Assembly: GCA_029567325.1 (NCBI GenBank)
Contig: JAKQLF010000396.1
Span: forward strand, 27,488-91,487
Length of the DNA: 64,000 nt
Source: Bacteroidota bacterium
GTDB taxonomy: Bacteria > Bacteroidota > Bacteroidia > Chitinophagales > Saprospiraceae
Direction: 5' to 3'
Part shown: positions 46,731 through 55,828 of the stretch, one piece after another
How the letters are laid out: each line of letters opens with the position of its first letter
How positions within the stretch are numbered: the stretch's first letter is position 1
The notes under the pieces: generated by a model
The model's input: only the letters and a program-made list of their open reading frames with translations
Told to the model about the DNA's origin: nothing
Database searches by the model: none
Position numbers and translations under genes: made by a program

Positions 46731-47846
46731 ATGAAGTTTGAGGTATCATCACAAGAATTAGTAAAAAAGCTACAAGTAGCAGGATCTGTCATTGTCGCGA
46801 ATCCCGTATTGCCTGTTACTGAAGATTTCTTGTTTAATTTGGATAAAAGCGGAAAGCTTACCATTACAGCGACCAATGTGGACACCACCATCATCACCTC
46901 TATCATGGTCACAGTAATAGAGGCCGGTAGTATCGCTATTCCGTCAAAAATATTATTAGAAACATTAAAGGCGCTTCCAGAACAGCCTATTACTATCTCT
47001 GTGGGGGATAATAATGGTATTGACATTCAATCTTCTTACGGTAAATATCACCTTTCGGGAGACGGCATCGAAGATTTCCCTGCTGCACCACTAGAAGAAA
47101 ATGTCGAGGCATTGACTTTTGATTGTAAGAAGTTGGCTTCTGCAATTTCCAGAACAATGTTTGCAACCAGTAGTGATGAGTTGCGTTTGGCAATGACCGG
47201 CGTTTTGATGCAAATCGATTTTAATAAACTGATTTTTGTCGCAACAGACGCCCATAAGCTTGTGAAATATAGCTTTTTTGGAATAAGCTCTGAAATAACG
47301 GAAAGTATTATCCTTCCTAAAAAGGTTTTGTCGTTATTAAAAATTGCACTTCCTGAAGATGGGTCTTTATCTATTTCATTCAACAGAAAAAATGCATTTT
47401 TTAAATTTGGTGAAACCAGCATCATAACTCGTTTGATTGATGCAAAGTATCCAGATTACAATGCAGTCATCCCGGTCGATAACCCCAACGAGTTAATCAT
47501 AGATAAAAAAGATTTTCAAAATTCATTAAGAAGGATCAGTATTTACGCCAGTAAAAGCACCAATCAGATCATCTTAAATATGGGCGAAAACTCTTTGACA
47601 CTATCTGCTCAAGATTTGGATTTTTCAAACGAAGCTACCGAACAACTACCTTGCAGATACAACGGTGAGCTCATGAGTATGGGATTCAATTCAAAAATAT
47701 TTATTGAAATGTTGGGAAACATTGATACCGAAGAGGCAATCCTCAACACATCCATTCCAAGCCGAGCTGGTATCCTGGTTCCAGCAGAACAAGAGAAAAA
47801 CGAACATTTGATGATGCTCGTAATGCCTGTTTTGTCCACATACTAA
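46731..47846 (+). CDS. dnaN: DNA polymerase III sliding clamp (beta subunit)
   Basis: 371 residues with three repeated clamp domains. The start MKFEVSSQELVKKLQVAGSV, the central LRLAMTGVLMQIDF and VATDAHKLVKYSF, and the C-terminal LMMLVMPV match DnaN. It forms the ring that tethers the polymerase and also binds MutS/MutL. dnaN is often near oriC; in this window a candidate origin and two parS sites lie 5-7 kb downstream, although dnaA is not seen. A TATTTTTG box at 46704-46711 is a possible promoter element. Confidence 0.97.
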   Translation: MKFEVSSQELVKKLQVAGSVIVANPVLPVTEDFLFNLDKSGKLTITATNVDTTIITSIMVTVIEAGSIAIPSKILLETLKALPEQPITISVGDNNGIDIQSSYGKYHLSGDGIEDFPAAPLEENVEALTFDCKKLASAISRTMFATSSDELRLAMTGVLMQIDFNKLIFVATDAHKLVKYSFFGISSEITESIILPKKVLSLLKIALPEDGSLSISFNRKNAFFKFGETSIITRLIDAKYPDYNAVIPVDNPNELIIDKKDFQNSLRRISIYASKSTNQIILNMGENSLTLSAQDLDFSNEATEQLPCRYNGELMSMGFNSKIFIEMLGNIDTEEAILNTSIPSRAGILVPAEQEKNEHLMMLVMPVLSTY

Positions 47847-47854
47847 TTGGTCTT

Positions 47855-48442
47855 ATGTCTATCAAAAAGATTGGTCTCTTTTTTGGTTCTTTCAATCCCA
47901 TTCACGTAGGCCATCTGATCATAGCAAATCATTTAGTAAGTGATGCCGACTTAGACGAAGTCTGGTTGATTGTAAGTCCTCACAATCCCCTCAAAGAAAA
48001 AAAGAGCCTTGCAAATGATTATGATCGTTTATGCATGGTTGAGTTGGCGTTGGGTGATAACTCAAAAATAAAAGCTTCAAATATTGAATTTGCACTCCCA
48101 AAGCCTTCTTTTACCATTGATACACTTATTTATCTCAAGGAAAAATATCCTAGCAAGTCCTTTGTTTTGTTGATGGGGGGTGATAATCTAGCCTCTTTTG
48201 ATAAGTGGAAAAATTATGAAATGATTTTACAGGAACACGAGATTTATGTATATGGTCGCCCTGGCTCAGAAATGGTTGTTCCAGATAAATTTAGTGAACA
48301 CAAAATTCGTTTTATAAATGCTCCTATGTTGGAGATTTCTTCTACTTATATCCGAGAAAGAATAAAAGCAGGAAGCTCTATCAGGTATTTAGTACCTGAT
48401 GCTGTCTATAAATATATCAATGATCATAGAATCTATCAATAA
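47855..48442 (+). CDS. nadD: Nicotinate-nucleotide adenylyltransferase
   Basis: 195 residues. The nucleotidyl-transferase signature FFGSFNPIHVGHLIIANH includes the HxGH-type motif. LIVSPHNPLKEKKSL and the C-terminal ISSTYIRERIKAG match NadD. It converts nicotinate mononucleotide to deamido-NAD in NAD synthesis. It starts nine bases after dnaN and is likely co-transcribed with it and with the MutS-like gene that follows. Confidence 0.95.
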   Translation: MSIKKIGLFFGSFNPIHVGHLIIANHLVSDADLDEVWLIVSPHNPLKEKKSLANDYDRLCMVELALGDNSKIKASNIEFALPKPSFTIDTLIYLKEKYPSKSFVLLMGGDNLASFDKWKNYEMILQEHEIYVYGRPGSEMVVPDKFSEHKIRFINAPMLEISSTYIRERIKAGSSIRYLVPDAVYKYINDHRIYQ

Positions 48443-48478
48443 GCGATTGCATACTTTTGAGCCACTAATATTTAGATT

Positions 48479-50254
48479 TTGATTTACAAGGAGTTACTGG
48501 AAAAGTATCAGAAAGATCTGACAAAAACCATAGGTCTCTCAGATAATATCAGCATTTGGCGAAGTATTGCTGGATTTTCTATTCCTATTATAATTTATCT
48601 GATAATAAAATCAGATCAACAAATATTGTTGGCTTTGTTGCTTCTTTCCGTTCTAGTCATCTTTATTATTTTAGTAAGAAAGCACACCATAGTACAAAAG
48701 GAAAAAGATAGAATAAACGCTTTGGTAGAAATTAACAAAAATGAAATCGCTTTTTGTGAATCTCAAGTTTATCCTGGTAAAAACGGCGCTGAATATAATG
48801 TCGATAATAGTGACTATGCTTATGATTTAGATTTTTTTGGCGACCTTTCTTTGTATCATCATCTCAATAGAACCTTTACTTATATCGGAGGTCAAAATCT
48901 TGCAGAAAAGCTACTTGAATGTCCTGTCAAAGAATCCGTATTGCTTGATAGGCAAACGAGTATTGAAGAACTGAGTAGTAAAATTGCTTGGCGACAAACC
49001 TTTTCTAGTAGCGCTTTTCTCGTTAATGATCAAAAGAAGGATTATCAGTTTCTGATTCAATGGGCAAAACAAGACAGTGTGGTTACCAAACCTTGGGTAA
49101 GGTTACTTGCTTATTGCTTACCTGTTTTCCTCTCTATATCCTACTTTCTATTCTTTGTTTTTGATTTTGCCTTTGGTTATACGTTGGGAAATGTACTTTT
49201 TTTAATGAATTTGGGTTTTGCAGGAAGTTATCTCAAAGACATAAAATCAGAATTGGATGCTTCCGACAATTTGGAAAGAATTTTATCTCATTATAGCTCC
49301 TTACTTAAAGAGATAGAATCTGAAAAATTTGAATCTGCCCATTTGCAAGCACTACAAAAAAAATTACAAACAAATCAAGAAAAAGCCAGTAGTGCCGTCA
49401 AAAGTCTTTCAATTATATACAACAATTTAAATAGTGCTGCTAATCCAATTGGTGCTGCCATTTTCAATGGTTTATTTCTTTTTCACTTACACACATTTAT
49501 CAATCTCCGTGTTTGGAAGTCCAAATTCTCTGAAAATATCATCGTTTGGTTGGAGGTGATGGGCGAGATTGAAGCCCTATGCAGTTTGGCAAATTTTAGA
49601 TACAACAATCCTGACTATACTTTTCCCAACATTAATTACCATAATGGAATAGCATTTACAAATATGGGCCATCCATTAATTGCAAAATCAAAAAGGATAT
49701 GCAATGATATAAACTTTGATGAAACTCAATTTTATATATTGACAGGAAGTAATATGTCTGGTAAAAGTACTTTTCTACGTACTTTAGGTATCAATCTAGT
49801 CCTAGGAGGAATTGGGGCACCTGTTTGTGCCAGTCATGCATCTATTCATCCAAAAAAAGTGTTGGTTTCTATGCGTTTGTCTGATTCATTGAGCAATGCC
49901 GAATCCTATTTTTATGCAGAAGTCAAAAGATTGAAATATATTTTGGACTCTGTGCAATCAGAAGACTGTTTTGTTTTATTGGACGAGATTTTGAGAGGCA
50001 CAAATTCAGAAGACAAGCAATTTGGAACGATGGAATACATCAAGCGACTTATTTCAACCACTGTACTTGGTATTATTGCAACCCATGATTTAGAGGTTTG
50101 TAAATTAGAAGAAGCTTATCCAGATGTGCTCTCCAACAGAAACTTTTCTGTAGAAATTGTTAACAATGAACTGGCTTTTGACTACAAACTTAGGCAAGGC
50201 ATTTGCAATAGTAAGAGTGCTAGTTTTATGATGAAAAAAATGGGTGTTATATAA
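48479..50254 (+). CDS. Membrane-anchored MutS-family ATPase
   Basis: 591 residues from a TTG start. Two helices at about residues 27-67 and another pair at about 207-250 anchor the protein. The C-terminal ATPase has Walker A LTGSNMSGKSTFLR (about 421), SMRLSDSLSNAESYF and Walker B CFVLLDEILRGTN, followed by IATHDLEVCKL. The N-terminal mismatch-recognition domain of MutS is absent. These proteins are widespread in Bacteroidota, but a repair role is not established. It follows nadD by 36 bases. Confidence 0.85.
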   Translation: MIYKELLEKYQKDLTKTIGLSDNISIWRSIAGFSIPIIIYLIIKSDQQILLALLLLSVLVIFIILVRKHTIVQKEKDRINALVEINKNEIAFCESQVYPGKNGAEYNVDNSDYAYDLDFFGDLSLYHHLNRTFTYIGGQNLAEKLLECPVKESVLLDRQTSIEELSSKIAWRQTFSSSAFLVNDQKKDYQFLIQWAKQDSVVTKPWVRLLAYCLPVFLSISYFLFFVFDFAFGYTLGNVLFLMNLGFAGSYLKDIKSELDASDNLERILSHYSSLLKEIESEKFESAHLQALQKKLQTNQEKASSAVKSLSIIYNNLNSAANPIGAAIFNGLFLFHLHTFINLRVWKSKFSENIIVWLEVMGEIEALCSLANFRYNNPDYTFPNINYHNGIAFTNMGHPLIAKSKRICNDINFDETQFYILTGSNMSGKSTFLRTLGINLVLGGIGAPVCASHASIHPKKVLVSMRLSDSLSNAESYFYAEVKRLKYILDSVQSEDCFVLLDEILRGTNSEDKQFGTMEYIKRLISTTVLGIIATHDLEVCKLEEAYPDVLSNRNFSVEIVNNELAFDYKLRQGICNSKSASFMMKKMGVI

Positions 50255-50305
50255 TAATAAATCCTTCCACTTATTTTTTCCTCGCAAAATTGATTTCTGT
50301 GTGAT

Positions 50306-50641
50306 TTATAATTTTTCATTATTGAGATGTCTGGTTGCATCTCTTCTATTCTTTTTTTCAAAATTACGTTCCATTGCACTTTTCAGGTCTATATCAAGCT
50401 GATTGGCAAGACAAGATATAACCCATAATATGTCTGCCAATTCATCTTGTAGTTTCTCCTTCCCTTCCGCCTCAGTAATAGGAACTTTAAATGACTGTTC
50501 TCCATGTATTCTAGCAATCAGCCGGGAAAATTCTCCAACTTCCTCAGCTAATATAATGGTATTGGTTTTAATGTCGAAGTATCTTACTCCAGTAGTATTA
50601 ATCCACTGATCTACTGATTTTTGCAATGTTTGTAAGTCCAT
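50306..50641 (-). CDS. MazG-like nucleotide pyrophosphohydrolase
   Basis: 111 residues with the acidic metal-binding helix pattern of the MazG/dUTPase-like superfamily: ILAEEVGEFSRLIARIHGE (EExxE) and KLQDELADILWVISCLANQLDI (ExxD). The length fits a single-domain MazG-like protein that removes non-canonical or excess NTPs. Its start overlaps the dtd stop in the sequence TAATG, giving coupled translation. The substrate is not known. Confidence 0.88.
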   Translation of the reverse strand: MDLQTLQKSVDQWINTTGVRYFDIKTNTIILAEEVGEFSRLIARIHGEQSFKVPITEAEGKEKLQDELADILWVISCLANQLDIDLKSAMERNFEKKNRRDATRHLNNEKL

Positions 50642-51099
50642 TATTCTTTATTTTTACTGTCTAAAATTATTGTGACAGGCCCATCATTGGTAAGGGATAT
50701 TTTCATATCAGCCCCAAATACTCCTGTATGAATATTGCTATCAGGCGCACAAAGCTTTTTGCAATTGTCTATAAACGATTCGTATAAAGGAATTGCAGTA
50801 TCAGGTTTTGCTGACTGTAAAAAAGAAGGACGATTGCCTTTTTTGGTTGAAGCAAAAAGTGTGAATTGAGACACGATCATTAACGAACCACATACATCAG
50901 ATAAGGCTAAATTCATTTTACCTTCGTGGTCAGAAAATATGCGCATATTCGATATTTTATTTGCAAGGTATAAAACATCTTCTTCCTGGTCTGTCTGTTC
51001 TACACCTAGTAATACCAAAAACCCTATACCCATTGTCTTTTTTTCTGTACCATTGATTAAAATACTACACTCTGAAACTCGTTGAACTACTGCTCTCAT
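50641..51099 (-). CDS. dtd: D-aminoacyl-tRNA deacylase
   Basis: 152 residues from the ATG at 51099 (MRAVVQRV, the family start); an ATG at 51111 would add four residues. The motifs LMIVSQFTLFASTKKGNRPSF and TGVFGADMKISLTNDGPVT are the conserved catalytic SQFTL and NDGPVT elements. It removes D-amino acids from mischarged tRNA. It is the promoter-proximal gene of the dtd-mazG pair, running away from the candidate origin. Confidence 0.96.
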   Translation of the reverse strand: MRAVVQRVSECSILINGTEKKTMGIGFLVLLGVEQTDQEEDVLYLANKISNMRIFSDHEGKMNLALSDVCGSLMIVSQFTLFASTKKGNRPSFLQSAKPDTAIPLYESFIDNCKKLCAPDSNIHTGVFGADMKISLTNDGPVTIILDSKNKE

Positions 51100-51568
51100 T
51101 GTTACAAACATTAAATTATTTTCTTATATAAAATAAGCTGACTTTAAACTACGTGCATTTTGGTTTATAAACACCCATTCTGTGGATAACATATTAAAAA
51201 ATAAATATGTTACTTTTATTATATAAATACGCATTAAACCAAAAAATCATATAATAATTTTTGATGATGAAACTAACGCTAAAAAAGATCAAAACGCAAT
51301 TATGTTTGTTGTGTTAGTTATTATCAACAATGTTGGGTATTTTGTTAAGTTCTTGTTTGTCAATAATCAAAATTACAAAAGAAAGGTCTTAGCATCTTAG
51401 TAATGAATTATCCAAACATATTTAAAAATAAATATATAAACATTCCAACACTACTGATAGCGAAGCTTTCCTATTATATAAAAAAGAAAATTTCATCAAT
51501 TAAGGGTTGGGGGCAAATTGTTTTTTTTGAATCTTTAAGGTTAGATTTGCATCAGGATAAATAGGGAT
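51100..51568. other. Candidate replication origin (oriC-like intergenic region)
   Basis: A 469-base, very AT-rich, non-coding stretch between divergent genes. It has one perfect DnaA box, TGTGGATAA (reverse of TTATCCACA), at 51181-51189. Near matches are TTATCAACA at 51321-51329 and TTATCCAAA at 51408-51416, each with one mismatch. AT tracts at 51190-51260 could serve as the unwinding element. The parS pair lies about 2 kb to the right and dnaN about 3.3 kb to the left. It is a candidate only: the box number is low and dnaA is not adjacent. Confidence 0.5.
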
Positions 51569-52507
51569 ATGGTTGGGTATAGGAAGTATACTATTTTTAT
51601 TTTTTGTTTTGTTTTCTTAGTTGTGATTGCAGGAGGCATTGTAAGAACAACCCAAAGTGGCATGGGCTGTCCTGACTGGCCCAAGTGTTTTGGGAGTTGG
51701 ATACCTCCTTTGACTGCGGATGACCTTCCGGCTGATTTTGAGAAATATCTGAAGAAGCAAGATATTGATCATTCTTTTAATGCATTTCACACTTGGATAG
51801 AATATATAAATAGGCTGCTAGGTGCATTACTTGGCTTACTGGTTCTGATACATTTAGTCTGGACTGTAAGAAAAAGAAAGGTCTTAGGTAACGTATTTTT
51901 GTACCACTCCATAGCAATGCTTATTGTTGTATTATTTACGGCATGGTTAGGTAAAGTAGTTGTAGATGAAAACTTGGCAGTTGTAAAAATATCTTTGCAT
52001 ATGATCACCGCTCTGGTTTTGGCTTTTATTCCACTTATGATTGTCAATTTGCTAGATCGGAATGAAAGTGTAAGTGGTCAAGTGGTGCCTAGGGGAATTT
52101 ATATTCCGTATTTATTATTATTCATACTCTTACTTATCCAGCTATTGTTGGGAATTGGCGTACGGCAAGAGGTTGATGTGATATCAAAAGCTTCCGAATA
52201 CTTAAACAGAGAAACGTGGTTGTCAACCGTTGGTCCTAGGTTTATAGTTCACCGTTCTTTCAGTTGGATTATACTGATAACTTCTATTTATCTTCTAATA
52301 AAGCATAAGGGGTATTATTTCAGAAGTGTTAATAAGATGATATTAGGATTGGTTGTAATTTTAATGATATTTGGTATTATGTTGAATTACCTCGATTTTC
52401 CTGCTTTTGTTCAACCCTTACATCTCTTGTTTTCTTTAATATTGATAGCTATGGTGTTTGGTGTTTTACATAAGGTTTTTGTTTCTTCCTTCTCCATGAA
52501 ATCTTAA
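51569..52507 (+). CDS. ctaA: Heme A synthase (COX15/CtaA)
   Basis: 312 residues with about eight membrane helices. The first periplasmic loop carries GGIVRTTQSGMGCPDWPKCF and GSWIPP, the COX15 signature. Conserved His residues appear in HTWIEYINRLLG, ISLHMITAL, VHRSFSWI and PLHLLFSL, positions for heme ligation. It oxidises heme O to heme A for cytochrome oxidase, so the organism uses an aa3-type oxidase. No other ctaB/cox genes lie in the window. Confidence 0.93.
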   Translation: MVGYRKYTIFIFCFVFLVVIAGGIVRTTQSGMGCPDWPKCFGSWIPPLTADDLPADFEKYLKKQDIDHSFNAFHTWIEYINRLLGALLGLLVLIHLVWTVRKRKVLGNVFLYHSIAMLIVVLFTAWLGKVVVDENLAVVKISLHMITALVLAFIPLMIVNLLDRNESVSGQVVPRGIYIPYLLLFILLLIQLLLGIGVRQEVDVISKASEYLNRETWLSTVGPRFIVHRSFSWIILITSIYLLIKHKGYYFRSVNKMILGLVVILMIFGIMLNYLDFPAFVQPLHLLFSLILIAMVFGVLHKVFVSSFSMKS

Positions 52508-52508
52508 C

Positions 52509-52540
52509 TTGTTTCTTTAGATTTAATTTTTTTAACTTTG
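52509..52540 (+). promoter_or_regulatory. Promoter candidate for the alpha/beta hydrolase gene
   Basis: TTGT and TAACTTTG are separated by 20 bases, matching the Bacteroidota -33/-7 pattern. The GTG start at 52558 lies 18 bases after the -7 box. Confidence 0.55.
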
Positions 52541-52557
52541 CATCAAATTCTTTCTTT

Positions 52558-53343
52558 GTGAAATTTCAAATTCAAAAGGATTCAGATTTCTCCTACATGG
52601 AGACTCTTCCAGATAATAAAGAATATCCTTTGTTGTTGTTGCATGGGCTGATGGGTGCATTGAGTAATTTTGAGACAATAGTTGATTCATTTTCTGAAAA
52701 GATGAATGTCGTTGTTCCAATGTTACCAATTTTTGAGATGCCATTGAAATCACTTAGTGTAGACGGATTGGTTGATTATGTGTACAAATTCATCAAGTTC
52801 AAGAAGTATGAAAAGGTACATGTTCTTGGTAATTCATTAGGAGGTCACATTTGTCAATTATTGGCTTTACAGCATCCCGAGGTTGTACATAGTCTCATAC
52901 TTACGGGAAGTTCTGGTTTGTTTGAAAGTGCTATGGGCAATACTTTTCCAAAGAGAGGTTCATATGAATATATAAGGCAAAAAACGGAGATGGTTTTCTA
53001 TAATCCTGAAAGTGCATCCCAAGAACTCATTGATGAGGTTTATGATATAGTGAATGATTTGGGTAAGTGTATTAGGATTGTAAAAACTGCTAAATCTGCA
53101 GTAAGGCATAACTTAGAGGATAGATTGAAGGAAATCAAACAGCCGGTCTTATTGATATGGGGTTTGGATGATGAGGTAACTCCTGCGTGGGTTGGTAAGA
53201 AGTTCCATGATTTATTACCGAATTCAGAATTACATCTATTTGAGAAATGTGGTCATGTACCTATGATGGAGCATCCGGAAGAATTCAATGAACTTTTAGA
53301 GAGTTTTCTTAATAGGGTTTCATCATCAGTTGAGATTGTGTAA
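52558..53343 (+). CDS. Alpha/beta hydrolase
   Basis: 261 residues from a GTG start; the ATG at 52597 would remove an N-terminal strand typical of the family. Key elements are LLLLHGLMGALSNF (oxyanion hole), VHVLGNSLGGHICQLL with the nucleophile Ser in GNSLGG, IWGLDDEVTPAWVG carrying the acidic residue and KCGHVPMMEHPEEF with the catalytic His. It is cytoplasmic and its substrate is unknown. It is followed by the parS-terminator-parS region. Confidence 0.88.
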   Translation: MKFQIQKDSDFSYMETLPDNKEYPLLLLHGLMGALSNFETIVDSFSEKMNVVVPMLPIFEMPLKSLSVDGLVDYVYKFIKFKKYEKVHVLGNSLGGHICQLLALQHPEVVHSLILTGSSGLFESAMGNTFPKRGSYEYIRQKTEMVFYNPESASQELIDEVYDIVNDLGKCIRIVKTAKSAVRHNLEDRLKEIKQPVLLIWGLDDEVTPAWVGKKFHDLLPNSELHLFEKCGHVPMMEHPEEFNELLESFLNRVSSSVEIV

Positions 53344-53349
53344 ACGAGT

Positions 53350-53365
53350 TGTTTCACGTGAAACA
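53350..53365. other. parS: parS site 1 (ParB-binding)
   Basis: TGTTTCACGTGAAACA is a perfect 16-bp palindrome identical to the widely conserved bacterial parS consensus. It lies in the intergenic space between convergent genes, where ParB sites are well tolerated. Confidence 0.92.
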
Positions 53366-53371
53366 TAAAAT

Positions 53372-53407
53372 AAAAAAGGACAGTTGTTTTACGACTGTCC
53401 TTTTTTA
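53372..53407. terminator. Bidirectional terminator between the two parS sites
   Basis: Arms AAAAAAGGACAGT and ACTGTCCTTTTTT form a near-perfect hairpin with a short loop, between two convergent genes. A-rich and T-rich ends allow termination in both directions. Confidence 0.85.
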
Positions 53408-53408
53408 T

Positions 53409-53424
53409 TGTTCCACGTGAAACA
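53409..53424. other. parS: parS site 2 (ParB-binding)
   Basis: TGTTCCACGTGAAACA matches the Bacillus-type parS sequence exactly and differs from site 1 by one base. The centres of the two sites are 59 bases apart. Confidence 0.92.
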
Positions 53425-53435
53425 AGCTTTCTTGC

Positions 53436-55676
53436 TTATGGTCTACTTTCCCGTTCTTTAAATAATTGGAATCTATTTACTTCTTCCTTTTTAGGGTAGT
53501 GATTGTTACTCCTATCTATGTCCGCTGTTTCGTAGTTAGGGTCAAGCACTACACTCTTAATCTCCTTCTCTCTTGGAAATACTTTAGTTACAGATTTATC
53601 ATCAAAGCGCCAGATCTCCGCTGGGATTACTACCTTCTCAGTAGTCCCGTCAGTGTATTCAAAACTCATAATAATTGGCATAGGTAAACCTCCCATATTT
53701 TTGAACGTCATCTGATAATAAGTCATTTGTTCTGCCTTAGTTGGAGTAAGGGGTGTTGTTGTTTGCTTGGCTTTTTCTATCAATGCTGCATTGGGAATTT
53801 GTTTATTATACATATCTAGAAGTGTCGTGTCTTTTTCAACATAGGTTTGTTGAATCTCCTTTTTGTTCTTTACCTTATAGATATAATTTTCTGCTTCTGC
53901 CATCTCAGCTTGTTTCATTTCCAGCAAAGCTTTTGGATCCGAAGGATTGGATTTAAAGACTTTTACTTCTTCAATACTTAAGTCGACAGGATCAGTGCCG
54001 TAAAACCATCCTTTCCAGAACCAATCCAAATCAACACTTGATGCATCTTCTATGGTTCTAAAAAAGTCTGCTGGCGTGGGATTTTTGAACTTCCATCTAT
54101 TGCTGTATTCTTTGAATGCATAATCAAAGAGCTCACGACCAAGAATTGTTTCTCTCAATATGTTGAGGGCAGTAGCAGGTTTCCCGTATGCATTATTCCC
54201 AAATTGTTTGATGTTCTCAGAATTTGTCATGATGGGTGTGAGGCCACTTTGTTCGCCGCTCATATAGGATACAATATTTTCTGCTGGTCCTCTCCTTGAG
54301 GGATAATCTCTTTGCCATTGACTTTCTGAAAGAAATTGTAAATAGGAGTTGAGGCCTTCATCCATCCAAGTCCATTGCCGTTCGTCGCTATTTACAATCA
54401 TAGGAAAATAGTTATGACCAACTTCGTGTATGATCACGCTGATCATACCATACTTTACTCTTTCGGTATAACTACCGTCCTCTTCACATCTACCAAAGTT
54501 GAAGCAAATCATAGGGTATTCCATTCCTATTTTATCTGCATTGATACTCCAAGCGACAGGGTAAGGATAATCAAAAGTGTATTGCGAATAAGTGTTGAGT
54601 GTGTGTGCAACTGCTTTTGTGCTATACTTTTCCCAAAGAGGGTTTCCTTCTTTAGGATACATAGACATTGCCATAATGGTTTTTCCATTCTGAACCACAG
54701 CCATGGCATCCCAAATAAACTTTCGAGAAGATGCAAAAGCAAAATCTCTCACGTTATCTGCTTTAAACTTCCAGGTTTTGGTGCCTTTCAATTTTGTTTT
54801 TTCTCGTTCAAGAGCTTCTTCTTCGGTTGCAATAATTATTGGTTGTACCGTTTCCGTTTTAGCTTTATTGTATTTAGCTAGCTGATTCTTTGTCAAGAGT
54901 TGTGGCATGTTTTGCAGTTCTCCTGTAGCTGCCACTAAATGATCTTCAGGAACTGTAATTTCAACCAGGTAGTTACCAAAAGTTAAGGTAAACTCACCGG
55001 CACCCAAGAACTGTTTGTTTTGCCAACCGCTCACGTCATCATAAACGCACATTCGTGGAAAAAACTGAGCGATTGTATAAAGGTAGTTGTCATCCTTAGG
55101 AAAATACTCATAACCACTTCTACCACCAATTTTAAGTCTGTCATTGATGTTGTAAGACCACTTTATTGCAAATGAGAATGATTGTCCTTTGAGTAAAGGC
55201 GCAGGCAATTCTACCCGCATCATTGTTTTTTGAATGGTGTATTTGAGGGGCTTTCCAGTTATATCTGTAATAGAGCTAATTTTATGCCCACCATCAAAAT
55301 CATTGAGCATTGCATCAGCTTGAGCTTCTGTCATCTCTTCTCCGACTTTTGATGTTGATATTTTATAACTGTCAGAATCTTTAGCTCGTTGATTTTGGTC
55401 TAGTTGCAGCCACAGGTAGGTAAGAGCATCAGGGCTGTTGTTGAAATAAGTAATCGTTTCACTCCCTGTTATAGATTGATTATTATCATCCAAGGTTACT
55501 TTGATATTGTAGTCGGCTCTTTGTTGCCAATACTCATGACCAGGTGCCCCAGATGCTGTACGGTAACTGTTTGGCGTAGGTAAAATAGGACCTAGCTGCT
55601 CAAATTTACCTTGTGCTATAACATTAGAAATAAATAAAGAACCCAATAAGATTGAGAATAATAATTTTGCCATCAT
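53436..55676 (-). CDS. M1-family metallopeptidase, secreted
   Basis: 746 residues; an ATG three bases in is an alternative start. A signal peptide (LLFSILLGSLFISNVIAQ) indicates export. The gluzincin motif is IIHEVGHNYFPMIVNSDE (HExxH near residue 416), with the third ligand Glu in WTWMDEGLNSYLQ. The N-terminal beta domain contains DNNQSITGSETITYFNN. The canonical exopeptidase GxMEN motif is replaced by KIGMEYPMICF, so specificity may differ from aminopeptidase N. It degrades peptides outside the cytoplasm. Confidence 0.9.
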   Translation of the reverse strand: MMAKLLFSILLGSLFISNVIAQGKFEQLGPILPTPNSYRTASGAPGHEYWQQRADYNIKVTLDDNNQSITGSETITYFNNSPDALTYLWLQLDQNQRAKDSDSYKISTSKVGEEMTEAQADAMLNDFDGGHKISSITDITGKPLKYTIQKTMMRVELPAPLLKGQSFSFAIKWSYNINDRLKIGGRSGYEYFPKDDNYLYTIAQFFPRMCVYDDVSGWQNKQFLGAGEFTLTFGNYLVEITVPEDHLVAATGELQNMPQLLTKNQLAKYNKAKTETVQPIIIATEEEALEREKTKLKGTKTWKFKADNVRDFAFASSRKFIWDAMAVVQNGKTIMAMSMYPKEGNPLWEKYSTKAVAHTLNTYSQYTFDYPYPVAWSINADKIGMEYPMICFNFGRCEEDGSYTERVKYGMISVIIHEVGHNYFPMIVNSDERQWTWMDEGLNSYLQFLSESQWQRDYPSRRGPAENIVSYMSGEQSGLTPIMTNSENIKQFGNNAYGKPATALNILRETILGRELFDYAFKEYSNRWKFKNPTPADFFRTIEDASSVDLDWFWKGWFYGTDPVDLSIEEVKVFKSNPSDPKALLEMKQAEMAEAENYIYKVKNKKEIQQTYVEKDTTLLDMYNKQIPNAALIEKAKQTTTPLTPTKAEQMTYYQMTFKNMGGLPMPIIMSFEYTDGTTEKVVIPAEIWRFDDKSVTKVFPREKEIKSVVLDPNYETADIDRSNNHYPKKEEVNRFQLFKERESRP

Positions 55677-55828
55677 TAATATGTTTGGTTAGAAATGCTA
55701 AAATAACTATTGTGTGCTTTTAAACACAAAAAGTTCGTTACTCCTAAATCTTTTATTTTTTGAATGGGGCCGAATCATAGATATTATTGAGCAATCAATT
55801 GGTAAATTACACCATAAAAAAACAAGTA

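Noticed and set aside
54375..54881. Long plus-strand open frame inside the M1 peptidase gene
   Set aside because: It is a shadow of the minus-strand peptidase, which has clear catalytic motifs.
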